Of a stretch of 64,000 nucleotides of DNA, positions 1 through 14,218 are shown one piece after another. Under the pieces are notes generated by a model. The model was given only the letters and a program-made list of their open reading frames with translations, was not told the origin of the DNA and did not search any database. The position numbers and the translations under genes were made by a program. The stretch is taken from assembly GCF_052857255.1 (NCBI RefSeq), contig NC_135497.1, positions 192,051,485 through 192,115,484 on the forward strand. The letters run 5' to 3'. Origin of the DNA: Amblyomma americanum (taxonomy: Eukaryota; Arthropoda; Arachnida; Ixodida; Ixodidae). How positions within the stretch are numbered: the stretch's first letter is position 1; every line of letters begins with the position of its first letter.

Positions 1-308
1 TCTCTTACGGTGCAGCGTAACTGGACAAGCTGGGTTGTGAGATGACTACCTCTTACGAACCAACAAAGCCATCTCTCTGTGAAATAACTTCTTAAGAACG
101 AAGAAAGCCGACCCTGAGCGAAGTCATCTCTTTTACGGTGCAACGTAACTGGACAAGCTTGGCTGTGAGATGACTACCTCTTACGAACCAACAAAGCCAT
201 CTCTCTGTGAGATAACTTCTTACGAATGAAGAAAGCCGGCCCTGAGCGAAGTCATCTCTCTTACGGTGCAACGTAACTGGACAAGCTTGGCTGTGAGATG
301 ACTACCTC

Positions 309-436
309 TTATGAACCAACAAAGCCATCTCTCTGTGAGATAACTTCTTGCGAGCCAAGAAAGCCGGCCCTGAGCGAAGTCATCTCTCTTACGGTGAAAC
401 GTAACTGGACAAGCTTGGCTGTGAGATGACTACTTC
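309..436. repeat. Representative 128-bp unit
   Basis: The unit repeats with a spacing of exactly 128 bases here (for example 309 to 437, and 437 to 693 is two units). Its first 41 bases match the 89-bp monomer with a 16-bp block (the GGCCCTGAGCGAAGTC segment), a 31-bp block (the TACGG to GGCT segment) and one base missing. The remaining 87 bases are a nearly complete monomer. The 128-mer is therefore most simply a derived dimer of one truncated and one full monomer. Confidence 0.85.
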
Positions 437-959
437 TTACGAACCAACAAAGCCTTCTCTCTGTGAGATAACTTCTTGCGAACCAAGAAAGCCGGCCCTG
501 AGCGAAGTCATCTCTCTTACGGTGCAATGTAACTGGACAAGCTTGGCTGTGAGATGACTACCTCTTACGAACCAACAAAGCCATCTCTCTGTGAGATAAC
601 TTCTTACGAACGAAGAAAGTCGGCCCTGAGCGAAGTCATCTCTCTTACGGTGCAACGTAACTGGACAAGCTTGGCTGTGAGATGACTACCTCTTACGAAC
701 CAACAAAGCCTTCTCTCTGTGAGATAACTTCTTGCGAACCAAGAAGGCCGGCCCTGAGCGAAGTCATCTCTCTTACGGTGCCACGTAACTGGACAAGCTT
801 GGCTGTGAGATGACTACCTCTTACGAACCAACAAAGCCTTCTCTCTGTGAGATAACTTCTTGCGAACCAAGAAAGCCGGCCCTGACCGAAGTCATCTCTC
901 TTACGGTGCAATGTAACTGGACAAGCTTGGCTGTGAGATGACTACCTCTTACGAACCAT

Positions 960-1790
960 CAAAGCCATCTCTGTGAGATAACTTCTTACGAACCAAGAAA
1001 GCCGGCCCTGACCGAAGTCATCTCTCTTACGGTATAACGTAACTGGACATGTTAGGTTGACAGATGACAGCCTCTAAAGAACCGAGAAAGTCGGCCCTCA
1101 GGAAAGTCATCTCTCTTAAGGTATAACGTAACTGGGCAAGCTGGGCTGTGAAATACTACCTCTTACGAACCAAGAAAGCCGGCTCACAGTAAAGTCATAT
1201 CTCTTACAATATAACGTAGCCTGGCATGTCTTCTTACACATGGTTACCTGTTACGAGCCAAGAAAGCCGGCATTCTGCCAAGTCCTCTCTTACGGAACTG
1301 GGCATGTCAGGCTTACAGATGAATACCTTTTACGTACCAACGAAGCCGGCCCTATACGAAGTCATCTCTCTTACGGTATAACGTAACTGGACAAGCTCGG
1401 CTTTGAGATGACTACCTCTTACGAACCAAGAAAGCAGCCCCTCAGCGAAGTCATCTTTCTTACTGTACAACGTAACTGGTCAGTCTTGGCATTAAGATGA
1501 ATACCTCTTACGAGTCAAGATAATCGGCACTCAGGGAAGTCATCTCTCTTACGTTATAACGTAACTGGGCATGGTAGGCTGTCAGATGACTATGTCTTAC
1601 GAACCATGAAAGTCGGCCCTCAGGGAAGTCATCTCTCTTAAGGTGTGACGTAGTTGGGCAAGCTCGGCTGTGAGATGACTACCTCTTACGAACAAAGAAA
1701 GCCGGCCCTGAGAGAAGTCATCTCTCGTAAGGTATAACGTAACTGGGCATGCTCGGCTGTGAGATGACTACCTCTTACCAACAAAGAACG
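960..1790. repeat. Representative block of divergent 89-bp monomers (higher-order repeat anchor)
   Basis: This block of about 0.83 kb contains monomers that lack the 41-bp insert. It includes one unit with ATAACGTAGCCTGGCATG followed by a unit reading TTACGGAACTGG. The same block recurs across the window. Taking the ACGTAG of ATAACGTAG(C/A)CTGG as a marker, I count it at 1214, 3409, 5478, 8312, 10763, 13215, 17596, 20688, 25070, 27559, 29884, 32445, 36409 and 40220. Many of the spacings differ by 126-128 bp or by multiples of about 128 bp, as expected if whole 128-mers between blocks are gained and lost by unequal exchange. Confidence 0.85.
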
Positions 1791-4700
1791 CAGGCCCTGA
1801 GCGAAGTCATCTCTCTTACGGTATAACGTAACTGGACAAGCTTGGCTGTGAGATGACTACCTCTTACGAACCAACAAAGCCATCTCTCTGTGAGATAACT
1901 TCTTACGAACGAAGAAAGCCGGCCCTGAGCGAAGTCATCTCTCTTACGGTGCAACGTAACTGGACAAGCTTGGCTGTGAGATGAATACCTCTTACGAACC
2001 AACAAAGCCATCTCTCTGTGAGATAACTTCTTGCGAACCAAGAAAGCCGGCCCTGAGCGAAGTCATCTCTCTTACGGTGCAACGTAACTGGACAAGCTTG
2101 GCTGTGAGATGACTACCTCTTACGAACCAACAAAGCCATCTCTCTGTGAGATAACTTCTTACAAACGAAGAAAGCCGGCCCTGAGCGAAGTCATCTCTCT
2201 TACGGTGCAGCGTAACTGGACAAGCTGGGCTGTGAGATGACTACCTCTTACGAACCAACAAAGCCATCTCTCTGTGAGATAACTTCTTAAAAACGAAGAC
2301 AGCCGGCCCTGAGCGAAGTCATCTCTTTTACGGTGCAACGTAACTGGACAAGCTTGGCTGTGAGATGACTACCTCTTACGAACCAACAAAGCCATCTCTC
2401 TGTGAGATAACTTCTTACGAACGAAGAAAGCCGGCCCTGAGCGAAGTCATCTCTCTTACGGTGCAACGTAACTGGACAAGCTTGGCTGTGAGATTACTAC
2501 CTCTTATGAACCAACAAAGCCATCTCTCTGTGAGATAACTTCTTGCGAGCCAAGAAAGCCGGCCCTGAGCGAAGTCATCTCTCTTACGGTGCAATGTAAC
2601 TGGACAAGCTTGGCTGTGAGATGACTACCTCTTACGAACCAACAAAGCCATCTCTCTGTGAGATTACTTCTTACGAACGAAGAAAGCCGGCCCTGAGCGA
2701 AGTCATCTCTCTTACAGTGCAACGTAACTGGACAAGCCTGGCTGTGAGATGAATACCTCTTACGAACCAACAAAGCCATCTCTCTGTGAGATAACTTCTT
2801 GCGAACCAAGAAAGCCGGCCCTGAGCGAAGTGATCTCTCTTACGGTGCAACGTAACTGGACAAGCTTGGCTGTGAGATGACTACCTCTTACGAACCAACA
2901 AAGCCTTCTCTCTGTGAGAAAACTTCTTGCGAACCAAGAAGGCCGGCCCTGAGCGAAGTCATCTCTCTTACGGTGCCACGTAACTGGACAAGCTTGGCTG
3001 TGAGATGACTACCTCTTACGAACCAACAAAGCCTTCTCTCTGTGAGATAACTTCTTGCGAACCAAGAAAGCCGGCCCTGACCGAAGTCATCTCTCTTACG
3101 GTGCCACGTAACTGGACAAGCTTGGCTGTGAGATGACTACCTCTTACGAACCATCAAAGCCATCTCTGTGAGATAACTTCTTACGAACCAAGAAAGCCGG
3201 CCCTGACCGAAGTCATCTCTCTTACGGTATAACGTAACTGGACATGTTAGGTTGACAGATGACAGCCTCTAAAGAACCGAGAAAGTCGGCCCTCAGGAAA
3301 GTCATCTCTCTTAAGGTATAACGTAACTGGGCAAGCTGGGCTGTGAAATACTACCTCTTACGAACCAAGAAAGCCGGCTCACAGTAAAGTCATATCTCTT
3401 ACAATATAACGTAGCCTGGCATGTCTTCTTACACATGGTTACCTGTTACGAGCCAAGAAAGCCGGCATTCTGCCAAGTCCTCTCTTACGGAACTGGGCAT
3501 GTCAGGCTTACAGATGAATACCTTTTACGTACCAACGAAGCCGGCCCTATACGAAGTCATCTCTCTTACGGTATAACGTAACTGGACAAGCTCGGCTTTG
3601 AGATGACTACCTCTTACGAACCAAGAAAGCAGCCCCTCAGCGAAGTCATCTTTCTTACTGTACAACGTAACTGGTCAGTCTTGGCATTAAGATGAATACC
3701 TCTTACGAGTCAAGATAATCGGCACTCAGGGAAGTCATCTCTCTTACGTTATAACGTAACTGGGCATGGTAGGCTGTCAGATGACTATGTCTTACGAACC
3801 ATGAAAGTCGGCCCTCAGGGAAGTCATCTCTCTTAAGGTGTGACGTAGTTGGGCAAGCTCGGCTGTGAGATGACTACCTCTTACGAACAAAGAAAGCCGG
3901 CCCTGAGAGAAGTCATCTCTCATAAGGTATAACGTAACTGGGCAGGCTCGGCTGTGAGATGACTACCTCTTACCAACAAAGAACGCAGGCCCTGAGCGAA
4001 GTCATCTCTCTTACGGTATAACGTAACTGGACAAGCTTGGCTGTGAGATGACTACCTCTTACGAACCAACAAAGCCATCTCTCTGTGAGATAACTTCTTA
4101 CGAACGAAGAAAGCCGGCCCTGAGCGAAGTCATCTCTCTTACGGTGCAGCGTAACTGGACAAGCTGGGTTGTGAGATGACTACCTCTTACGAACCAACAA
4201 AGCCATCTCTCTGTGAAATAACTTCTTAAGAACGAAGAAAGCCGACCCTGAGCGAAGTCATCTCTTTTACGGTGCAACGTAACTGGACAAGCTTGGCTGT
4301 GAGATGACTACCTCTTACGAACCAACAAAGCCATCTCTCTGTGAGATAACTTCTTACGAATGAAGAAAGCCGGCCCTGAGCGAAGTCATCTCTCTTACGG
4401 TGCAACGTAACTGGACAAGCTTGGCTGTGAGATGACTACCTCTTATGAACCAACAAAGCCATCTCTCTGTGAGATAACTTCTTGCGAGCCAAGAAAGCCG
4501 GCCCTGAGCGAAGTCATCTCTCTTACGGTGCAACGTAACTGGACAAGCTTGGCTGTGAGATGACTACCTCTTACGAACCAACAAAGCCTTCTCTCTGTGA
4601 GATAACTTCTTGCGAACCAAGAAAGCCGGCCCTGAGCGAAGTCATCTCTCTTACGGTGCAATGTAACTGGACAAGCTTGGCTGTGAGATGACTACCTCTT

Positions 4701-7700
4701 ACGAACCAACAAAGCCATCTCTCTGTGAGATAACTTCTTACGAACGAAGAAAGTCGGCCCTGAGCGAAGTCATCTCTCTTACGGTGCAACGTAACTGGAC
4801 AAGCTTGGCTGTGAGATGACTACCTCTTACGAGCCAACAAAGCCATCTCTCTGTGAGATAACTTCTTACGAACGAAGAAAGCCGGCCCTGAGCGAAGTCA
4901 TCTCTCTTACGGTGCAGCGTAACTGGACAAGCTGGGCTGTGAGATGACTACCTCTTACGAACCAACAAAGCCATCTCTCTGTGAGATAACTTCTTAAGAA
5001 CGAAGAAAGCCGGCCCTGAGTGAAGTCATCTCTTTTACGGTGCAACGTACTGGACAAGCTTGGCTGTGAGATGACTACCTCTTACGAACCAACAAAGCCA
5101 TCTCTCTGTGAGATAACTTCTTACGAACGAAGAAAGCCGGCCCTGAGCGACGTCATCTCTCTTACGGTGCAACGTAACTGGACAAGCTTGGCTGTGAGAT
5201 GACTACCTCTTACGAACCAACAAAGCCATCTCTCTGTGAGATAACTTCTTACGAACCAAGAAAGCCGGACCTGAGCGAAGTCATCTCTCTTACGGTATAA
5301 CGTAACTGGACATGTTAGGTTGACAGATGACAGCCTCTTACGAACCGAGAAAGTCGGCCCTCAGGAAAGTCATCTCTCTTAAGGTATAACGTAACGGGGC
5401 AAGCTGGGCTGTGAGATACTACCTCTTACGAACCAAGAAAGCCGGCCCACAGCGAAGTCATATCTTTTGCAATATAACGTAGCCTGGCATGTCTTCTTAC
5501 ACATGGTTACCTGTTACGAGCCAAGAAAGCCGGCATTCTGCAAAGTCCTCTCTTACGGAACTGGGCATGTCAGGCTTACAGATGAATACCTTTTACGTAC
5601 CAACGAAGCCGGCCCTATACGAAGTCATCTCTCTTACGGTATAACGTAACTGGACAAGCTCGGCTTTGAGATGACTACCTCTTACGAACCAAGAAAGCAG
5701 CCCCTCAGCGAAGTCATCTTTCTTACTGTACAACGTAACTGGTCAGTCTTGGCATTAAGATGAATACCTCTTACGAGTGAAGATAATCGGCACTCAGGGA
5801 AGGCATCTCTCTTACGTTATAACGTAACTGGGCATGGTAGGCTGTCAGATGACTATCTCTTACGAACCAAGAAAGTCGGCCCTCAGGGAAGTCATCTCTC
5901 TGAAGGTGTGACGTAGTTGGGCAAGCTCGGCTGTGAGATGACTACCTCTTACGAACAAAGAAAGCCGGCCCTGAGAGAAGTCATCTCTCGTAAGGTATAA
6001 CGTAACTGGGCAGGCTCGGCTGTGAGATGACTACCTCTTACCAACAAAGAACGCAGGCCCTGAGCGAAGTCATCTCTCTTACGGTATAACGTAACTGGAC
6101 AAGCTTGGCTGTGAGATGACTACCTCTTACGAACCAACAAAGCCATCTCTCTGTGAGATAACTTCTTACGAACGAAGAAAGCCGGCCCTGAGCGAAGTCA
6201 TCTCTCTTACGGTGCAGCGTAACTGGACAAGCTGGGCTGTGATGTGTCTACCTCTTACGAACCAACAAAGCCATCTCTCTGTGAGATAACTTCTTAAGAA
6301 CGAAGAAAGCCGGCCCTGAGCGAAGTCATCTCTTTTACGGTGCAACGTAACTGGACAAGCTTGGCTGTGAGATGACTACCTCTTACGAACCAACAAAGCC
6401 ATCTCTCTGTGAGATAACTTCTTACGAACGAAGAAAGCCGGCCCTGAGCGAAGTCATCTCTCTTACGGTGCAACGTAACTGGACAAGCTTGGCTGTGAGA
6501 TGACTACCTCTTATGAACCAACAAAGCCATCTCTCTGTGAGATAACTTCTTGCGAGCCAAGAAAGCCGGCCCTGAGCGAAGTCATCTCTCTTACGGTGCA
6601 ACGTAACTGGACAAGCTTGGCTGTGAGATGAATACCTCTTACGAACCAACAAAGCCATCTCTCTGTGAGATAACTTCTTGCGAACCAAGAAAGCCGGCCC
6701 TGAGCGAAGTCATCTCTCTTACGGTGCAACGTAACTGGACAAGCTTGGCTGTGAGATGACTACCTCTTACAAACCAACAAAGCCATCTCTCTGTGAGATA
6801 ACTTCTTACAAACGAAGAAAGCCGGCCCTGAGCGAAGTCATCTCTCTTACGGTGCAGCGTAACTGGACAAGCTGGGCTGTGAGATGACTACCTCTTACGA
6901 ACCAACAAAGCCATCTCTCTGTGAGATAACTTCTTAAAAACGAAGACAGCTGGCCCTGAGCGAAGTCATCTCTTTTACGGTGCAACGTAACTGGACAAGC
7001 TTGGCTGTGAGATGACTACCTCTTACGAACCAACAAAGCCATCTCTCTGTGAGATAACTTCTTACGAACGAAGAAAGCCGGCCCTGAGCGAAGTCATCTC
7101 TCTTACGGTGCAACGTAACTGGACAAGCTTGGCTGTGAGATTACTACCTCTTATGAACCAACAAAGCCATCTCTCTGTGAGATAACTTCTTGCGAGCCAA
7201 GAAAGCCGGCCCTGAGCGAAGTCATCTCTCTTACGGTGCAACGTAACTGGACAAGCTTGGCTGTGAGATGACTACCTCTTACGAACCAACAAAGCCATCT
7301 CTCTGTGAGATTACTTCTTACGAACGAAGAAAGCCGGCCCTGAGCGAAGTCATCTCTCTTACAGTGCAACGTAACTGGACAAGCCTGGCTGTGAGATGAA
7401 TACCTCTTACGAACCAACAAAGCCATCTCTCTGTGAGATAACTTCTTGCGAACCAAGAAAGCCGGCCCTGAGCGAAGTGATCTCTCTTACGGTGCCACGT
7501 AACTGGACAAGCTTGGCTGTGAGATGACTACCTCTTACGAACCAACAAAGCCTTCTCTCTGTGAGATAACTTCTTGCGAACCAAGAAAGCCGGCTCTGAG
7601 CGAAGTCATCTCTCTTACGGTGCAATGTAACTGGACAAGCTTGGCTGTGAGATGACTACCTCTTACGAACCAACAAAGCCATCTCTCTGTGAGATAACTT

Positions 7701-10700
7701 CTTACGAACGAAGAAAGTCGGCCCTGAGCGAAGTCATCTCTCTTACGGTGCAACGTAACTGGACAAGCTTGGCTGTGAGATGACTACCTCTTACGAACCA
7801 ACAAAGCCTTCTCTCTGTGAGATAACTTCTTGCGAACCAAGAAGGCCGGCCCTGAGCGAAGTCATCTCTCTTACGGTGCCACGTAACTGGACAAGCTTGG
7901 CTGTGAGATGACTACCTCTTACGAACCAACAAAGCCTTCTCTCTGTGAGATAACTTCTTGCGAACCAAGAAAGCCGGCCCTGACCGAAGTCATCTCTCTT
8001 ACGGTGCAATGTAACTGGACAAGCTTGGCTGTGAGATGACTACCTCTTACGAACCATCAAAGCCATCTCTGTGAGATAACTTCTTACGAACCAAGAAAGC
8101 CGGCCCTGACCGAAGTCATCTCTCTTACGGTATAACGTAACTGGACATGTTAGGTTGACAGATGACAGCCTCTAAAGAACCGAGAAAGTCGGCCCTCAGG
8201 AAAGTCATCTCTCTTAAGGTATAACGTAACTGGGCAAGCTGGGCTGTGAAATACTACCTCTTACGAACCAAGAAAGCCGGCTCACAGTAAAGTCATATCT
8301 CTTACAATATAACGTAGCCTGGCATGTCTTCTTACACATGGTTACCTGTTACGAGCCAAGAAAGCCGGCATTCTGCCAAGTCCTCTCTTACGGAACTGGG
8401 CATGTCAGGCTTACAGATGAATACCTTTTACGTACCAACGAAGCCGGCCCTATACGAAGTCATCTCTCTTACGGTATAACGTAACTGGACAAGCTCGGCT
8501 TTGAGATGACTACCTCTTACGAACCAAGAAAGCAGCCCCTCAGCGAAGTCATCTTTCTTACTGTACAACGTAACTGGTCAGTCTTGGCATTAAGATGAAT
8601 ACCTCTTACGAGTCAAGATAATCGGCACTCAGGGAAGTCATCTCTCTTACGTTATAACGTAACTGGGCATGGTAGGCTGTCAGATGACTATGTCTTACGA
8701 ACCATGAAAGTCGGCCCTCAGGGAAGTCATCTCTCTTAAGGTGTGACGTAGTTGGGCAAGCTCGGCTGTGAGATGACTACCTCTTACGAACAAAGAAAGC
8801 CGGCCCTGAGAGAAGTCATCTCTCGTAAGGTATAACGTAACTGGGCAGGCTCGGCTGTGAGATGACTACCTCTTACCAACAAAGAACGCAGGCCCTGAGC
8901 GAAGTCATCTCTCTTACGGTATAACGTAACTGGACAAGCTTGGCTGTGAGATGACTACCTCTTACGAACCAACAAAGCCATCTCTCTGTGAGATAACTTC
9001 TTACGAACGAAGAAAGCCGGCCCTGAGCGAAGTCATCTCTCTTACGGTGCAACGTAACTGGACAAGCTTGGCTGTGAGATGAATACCTCTTACGAACCAA
9101 CAAAGCCATCTCTCTGTGAGATAACTTCTTGCGAACCAAGAAAGCCGGCCCTGAGCGAAGTCATCTCTCTTACGGTGCAACGTAACTGGACAAGCTTGGC
9201 TGTGAGATGACTACCTCTTACGAACCAACAAAGCCATCTCTCTGTGAGATAACTTCTTACAAACGAAGAAAGCCGGCCCTGAGCGAAGTCATCTCTCTTA
9301 CGGTGCAGCGTAACTGGACAAGCTGGGCTGTGAGATGACTACCTCTTACGAACCAACAAAGCCATCTCTCTGTGAGATAACTTCTTAAAAACGAAGACAG
9401 CCGGCCCTGAGCGAAGTCATCTCTTTTACGGTGCAACGTAACTGGACAAGCTTGGCTGTGAGATGACTACCTCTTACGAACCAACAAAGCCATCTCTCTG
9501 TGAGATAACTTCTTACGAACGAAGAAAGCCGGCCCTGAGCGAAGTCATCTCTCTTACGGTGCAACGTAACTGGACAAGCTTGGCTGTGAGATTACTACCT
9601 CTTATGAACCAACAAAGCCATCTCTCTGTGAGATAACTTCTTGCGAGCCAAGAAAGCCGGCCCTGAGCGAAGTCATCTCTCTTACGGTGCAATGTAACTG
9701 GACAAGCTTGGCTGTGAGATGACTACCTCTTACGAACCAACAAAGCCATCTCTCTGTGAGATTACTTCTTACGAACGAAGAAAGCCGGCCCTGAGCGAAG
9801 TCATCTCTCTTACAGTGCAACGTAACTGGACAAGCCTGGCTGTGAGATGAATACCTCTTACGAACCAACAAAGCCATCTCTCTGTGAGATAACTTCTTGC
9901 GAACCAAGAAAGCCGGCCCTGAGCGAAGTGATCTCTCTTACGGTGCCACGTAACTGGACAAGCTTGGCTGTGAGATGACTACCTCTTACGAACCAACAAA
10001 GCCTTCTCTCTGTGAGATAACTTCTTGCGAACCAAGAAAGCCGGCCCTGAGCGAAGTCATCTCTCTTACGGTGCAATGTAACTGGACAAGCTTGGCTGTG
10101 AGATGACTACCTCTTACGAACCAACAAAGCCATCTCTCTGTGAGATAACTTCTTACGAACGAAGAAAGTCGGCCCTGAGCGAAGTCATCTCTCTTACGGT
10201 GCAACGTAACTGGACAAGCTTGGCTGTGAGATGACTACCTCTTACGAACCAACAAAGCCTTCTCTCTGTGAGATAACTTCTTGCGAACCAAGAAGGCCGG
10301 CCCTGAGCGAAGTCATCTCTCTTACGGTGCCACGTAACTGGACAAGCTTGGCTGTGAGATGACTACCTCTTACGAACCAACAAAGCCTTCTCTCTGTGAG
10401 ATAACTTCTTGCGAACCAAGAAAGCCGGCCCTGACCGAAGTCATCTCTCTTACGGTGCAATGTAACTGGACAAGCTTGGCTGTGAGATGACTACCTCTTA
10501 CGAACCATCAAAGCCATCTCTGTGAGATAACTTCTTACGAACCAAGAAAGCCGGCCCTGACCGAAGTCATCTCTCTTACGGTATAACGTAACTGGACATG
10601 TTAGGTTGACAGATGACAGCCTCTAAAGAACCGAGAAAGTCGGCCCTCAGGAAAGTCATCTCTCTTAAGGTATAACGTAACTGGGCAAGCTGGGCTGTGA

Positions 10701-13700
10701 AATACTACCTCTTACGAACCAAGAAAGCCGGCTCACAGTAAAGTCATATCTCTTACAATATAACGTAGCCTGGCATGTCTTCTTACACATGGTTACCTGT
10801 TACGAGCCAAGAAAGCCGGCATTCTGCCAAGTCCTCTCTTACGGAACTGGGCATGTCAGGCTTACAGATGAATACCTTTTACGTACCAACGAAGCCGGCC
10901 CTATACGAAGTCATCTCTCTTACGGTATAACGTAACTGGACAAGCTCGGCTTTGAGATGACTACCTCTTACGAACCAAGAAAGCAGCCCCTCAGCGAAGT
11001 CATCTTTCTTACTGTACAACGTAACTGGTCAGTCTTGGCATTAAGATGAATACCTCTTACGAGTCAAGATAATCGGCACTCAGGGAAGTCATCTCTCTTA
11101 CGTTATAACGTAACTGGGCATGGTAGGCTGTCAGATGACTATGTCTTACGAACCATGAAAGTCGGCCCTCAGGGAAGTCATCTCTCTTAAGGTGTGACGT
11201 AGTTGGGCAAGCTCGGCTGTGAGATGACTACCTCTTACGAACAAAGAAAGCCGGCCCTGAGAGAAGTCATCTCTCGTAAGGTATAACGTAACTGGGCAGG
11301 CTCGGCTGTGAGATGACTACCTCTTACCAACAAAGAACGCAGGCCCTGAGCGAAGTCATCTCTCTTACGGTATAACGTAACTGGACAAGCTTGGCTGTGA
11401 GATGACTACCTCTTACGAACCAACAAAGCCATCTCTCTGTGAGATAACTTCTTACGAACGAAGAAAGCCGGCCCTGAGCGAAGTCATCTCTCTTACGGTG
11501 CAGCGTAACTGGACAAGCTGGGTTGTGAGATGACTACCTCTTACGAACCAACAAAGCCATCTCTCTGTGAAATAACTTCTTAAGAACGAAGAAAGCCGAC
11601 CCTGAGCGAAGTCATCTCTTTTACGGTGCAACGTAACTGGACAAGCTTGGCTGTGAGATGACTACCTCTTACGAACATACAAAGCCATCTCTCTGTGAGA
11701 TAACTTCTTACGAATGAAGAAAGCCGGCCCTGAGCGAAGTCATCTCTCTTACGGTGCAACGTAACTGGACAAGCTTGGCTGTGAGATGACTACCTCTTAT
11801 GAACCAACAAAGCCATCTCTCTGTGAGATAACTTCTTGCGAGCCAAGAAAGCCGGCCCTGAGCGATGTCATCTCTCTTACGGTGCAACGTAACTGGACAA
11901 GCTTGGCTGTGAGATGACTACCTCTTACGAACCAACAAAGCCTTCTCTCTGTGAGATAACTTCTTGCGAACCAAGAAAGCCGGCCCTGAGCGAAGTCATC
12001 TCTCTTACGGTGCAATGTAACTGGACAAGCTTGGCTGTGAGATGACTACCTCTTACGAACCAACAAAGCCATCTCTCTGTGAGATAACTTCTTACGAACG
12101 AAGAAAGTCGGCCCTGAGCGAAGTCATCTCTCTTACGGTGCAACGTAACTGGACAAGCTTGGCTGTGAGATGACTACCTCTTACGAGCCAACAAAGCCAT
12201 CTCTCTGTGAGATAACTTCTTACGAACGAAGAAAGCCGGCCCTGAGCGAAGTCATCTCTCTTACGGTGCAGCGTAACTGGACAAGCTGGGCTGTGAGATG
12301 ACTACCTCTTACGAACCAACAAAGCCATCTCTCTGTGAGATAACTTCTTAAGAACGAAGAAAGCCGGCCCTGAGTGAAGTCATCTCTTTTACGGTGCAAC
12401 GTACTGGACAAGCTTGGCTGTGAGATGACTACCTCTTACGAACCAACAAAGCCATCTCTCTGTGAGATAACTTCTTACGAACGAAGAAAGCCGGCCCTGA
12501 GCGAAGTCATCTCTCTTACGGTGAAACGTAACTGGACAAGCTTGGCTGTGAGATGACTACCACTTATGAACCAACAAAGCCATCTCTCTGTGAGATAACT
12601 TCTTGCGAGCCAAGAAAGCCGGCCCTGAGCGAAGTCATCTCTCTTACGGTGCAACGTAACTGGACAAGCTTGGCTGTGAGATGACTACCTCTTACGAACC
12701 AACAAAGCCATCTCTCTGTGAGATAACTTCTTACGAACGAAGAAAGCCGGCTCTGAGCGAAGTCATCTCTCTTACAGTGCAACGTAACTGGACAAGCTTG
12801 GCTGTGAGATGAATACCTCTTACGAACCAACAAAGCCATCTCTCTGTGAGATAACTTCTTACGAACGAAGAAAGCCGGCCCTGAGCGACGTCATCTCTCT
12901 TACGGTGCAACGTAACTGGACAAGCTTGGCTGTGAGATGACTACCTCTTACGAACCAACAAAGCCATCTCTCTGTGAGATAACTTCTTACGAACCAAGAA
13001 AGCCGGACCTGAGCGAAGTCATCTCTCTTACGGTATAACGTAACTGGACATGTTAGGTAGACAGATGACAGCCTCTTACGAACCGAGAAAGTCGGCCCTC
13101 AGGAAAGTCATCTCTCTTAAGGTATAACGTAACTGGGCAAGCTGGGCTGTGAGATACTACCTCTTACGAACCAAGAAAGCCGGCCCACAGCGAAGTCATA
13201 TCTTTTGCAATATAACGTAGCCTGGCATGTCTTCTTACACATGGTTACCTGTTACGAGCCAAGAAAGCCGGCATTCTGCAAAGTCCTCTCTTACGGAACT
13301 GGGCATGTCAGGCTTACAGATGAATACCTTTTACGTACCAACGAAGCCGGCCCTATACGAAGTCATCTCTCTTACGGTATAACGCAACTGGACATGCTCG
13401 GCTTTGAGATGACTACCTCTTACGAACCAAGAAAGCAGCCCCTCAGCGAAGTCATCTTTCTTACTGTACAACGTAACTGGTCAGTCTTGGCATTAAGATG
13501 AATACCTTTTACGAGTCAAGATAATCGGCACTCAGGGAAGTCATCTCTCTTACGTTATAACGTAACTGGGCATGGTAGGCTGTCAGATGACTATCTCTTA
13601 CGAACCAAGAAAGTCGGCCCTCAGGGAAGTCATCTCTCTTAAGGTGTGACGTAGTTGGGCAAGCTCGGCTGTGAGATGACTACCTCTTACGAACCAAGAA

Positions 13701-14218
13701 AGCCGGTCCCCAGGGAAGTCATCTCTCTTACGGTATAACGTAGCCTGGCATGTTATTCTTACATATGGCCACCTCTTACGAACAAAGAAAGCCGGCCCTG
13801 GGCGAAGTCATCTCTCTTACTGTAATTCTTAACTCGGCAAGATCGGCTGTGAGATGACTACCTCTTACGAACCAATAAAGCAGGACCTCAGGGAAGTCAT
13901 CTCTTTTATGGTATAACGTAACTGGGGATGGCAGGCTGTGAGATGGCTACCTCTTAAGACCAAGAAAGCTGGAACTCAGCGAAGTCATCTCTCTTACGGT
14001 ATAACGTAACTGAGCATGTTAGGCTGTCAGATGTTAGGCTGTCAGATGACTATCTCTTACGAACCCATGAAATTCGGCCCTTAGGGAAGTCATCTCTCTA
14101 ACGGTATAACTTAACTGGTCAAGCTTGACTGTGAGATGACTACCTCTTACGAACCAAGAAAGGCGGCCCTCAGCGAAGACATCTCTCTTACGGTATAACG
14201 CAACTGGACATATTAGGC

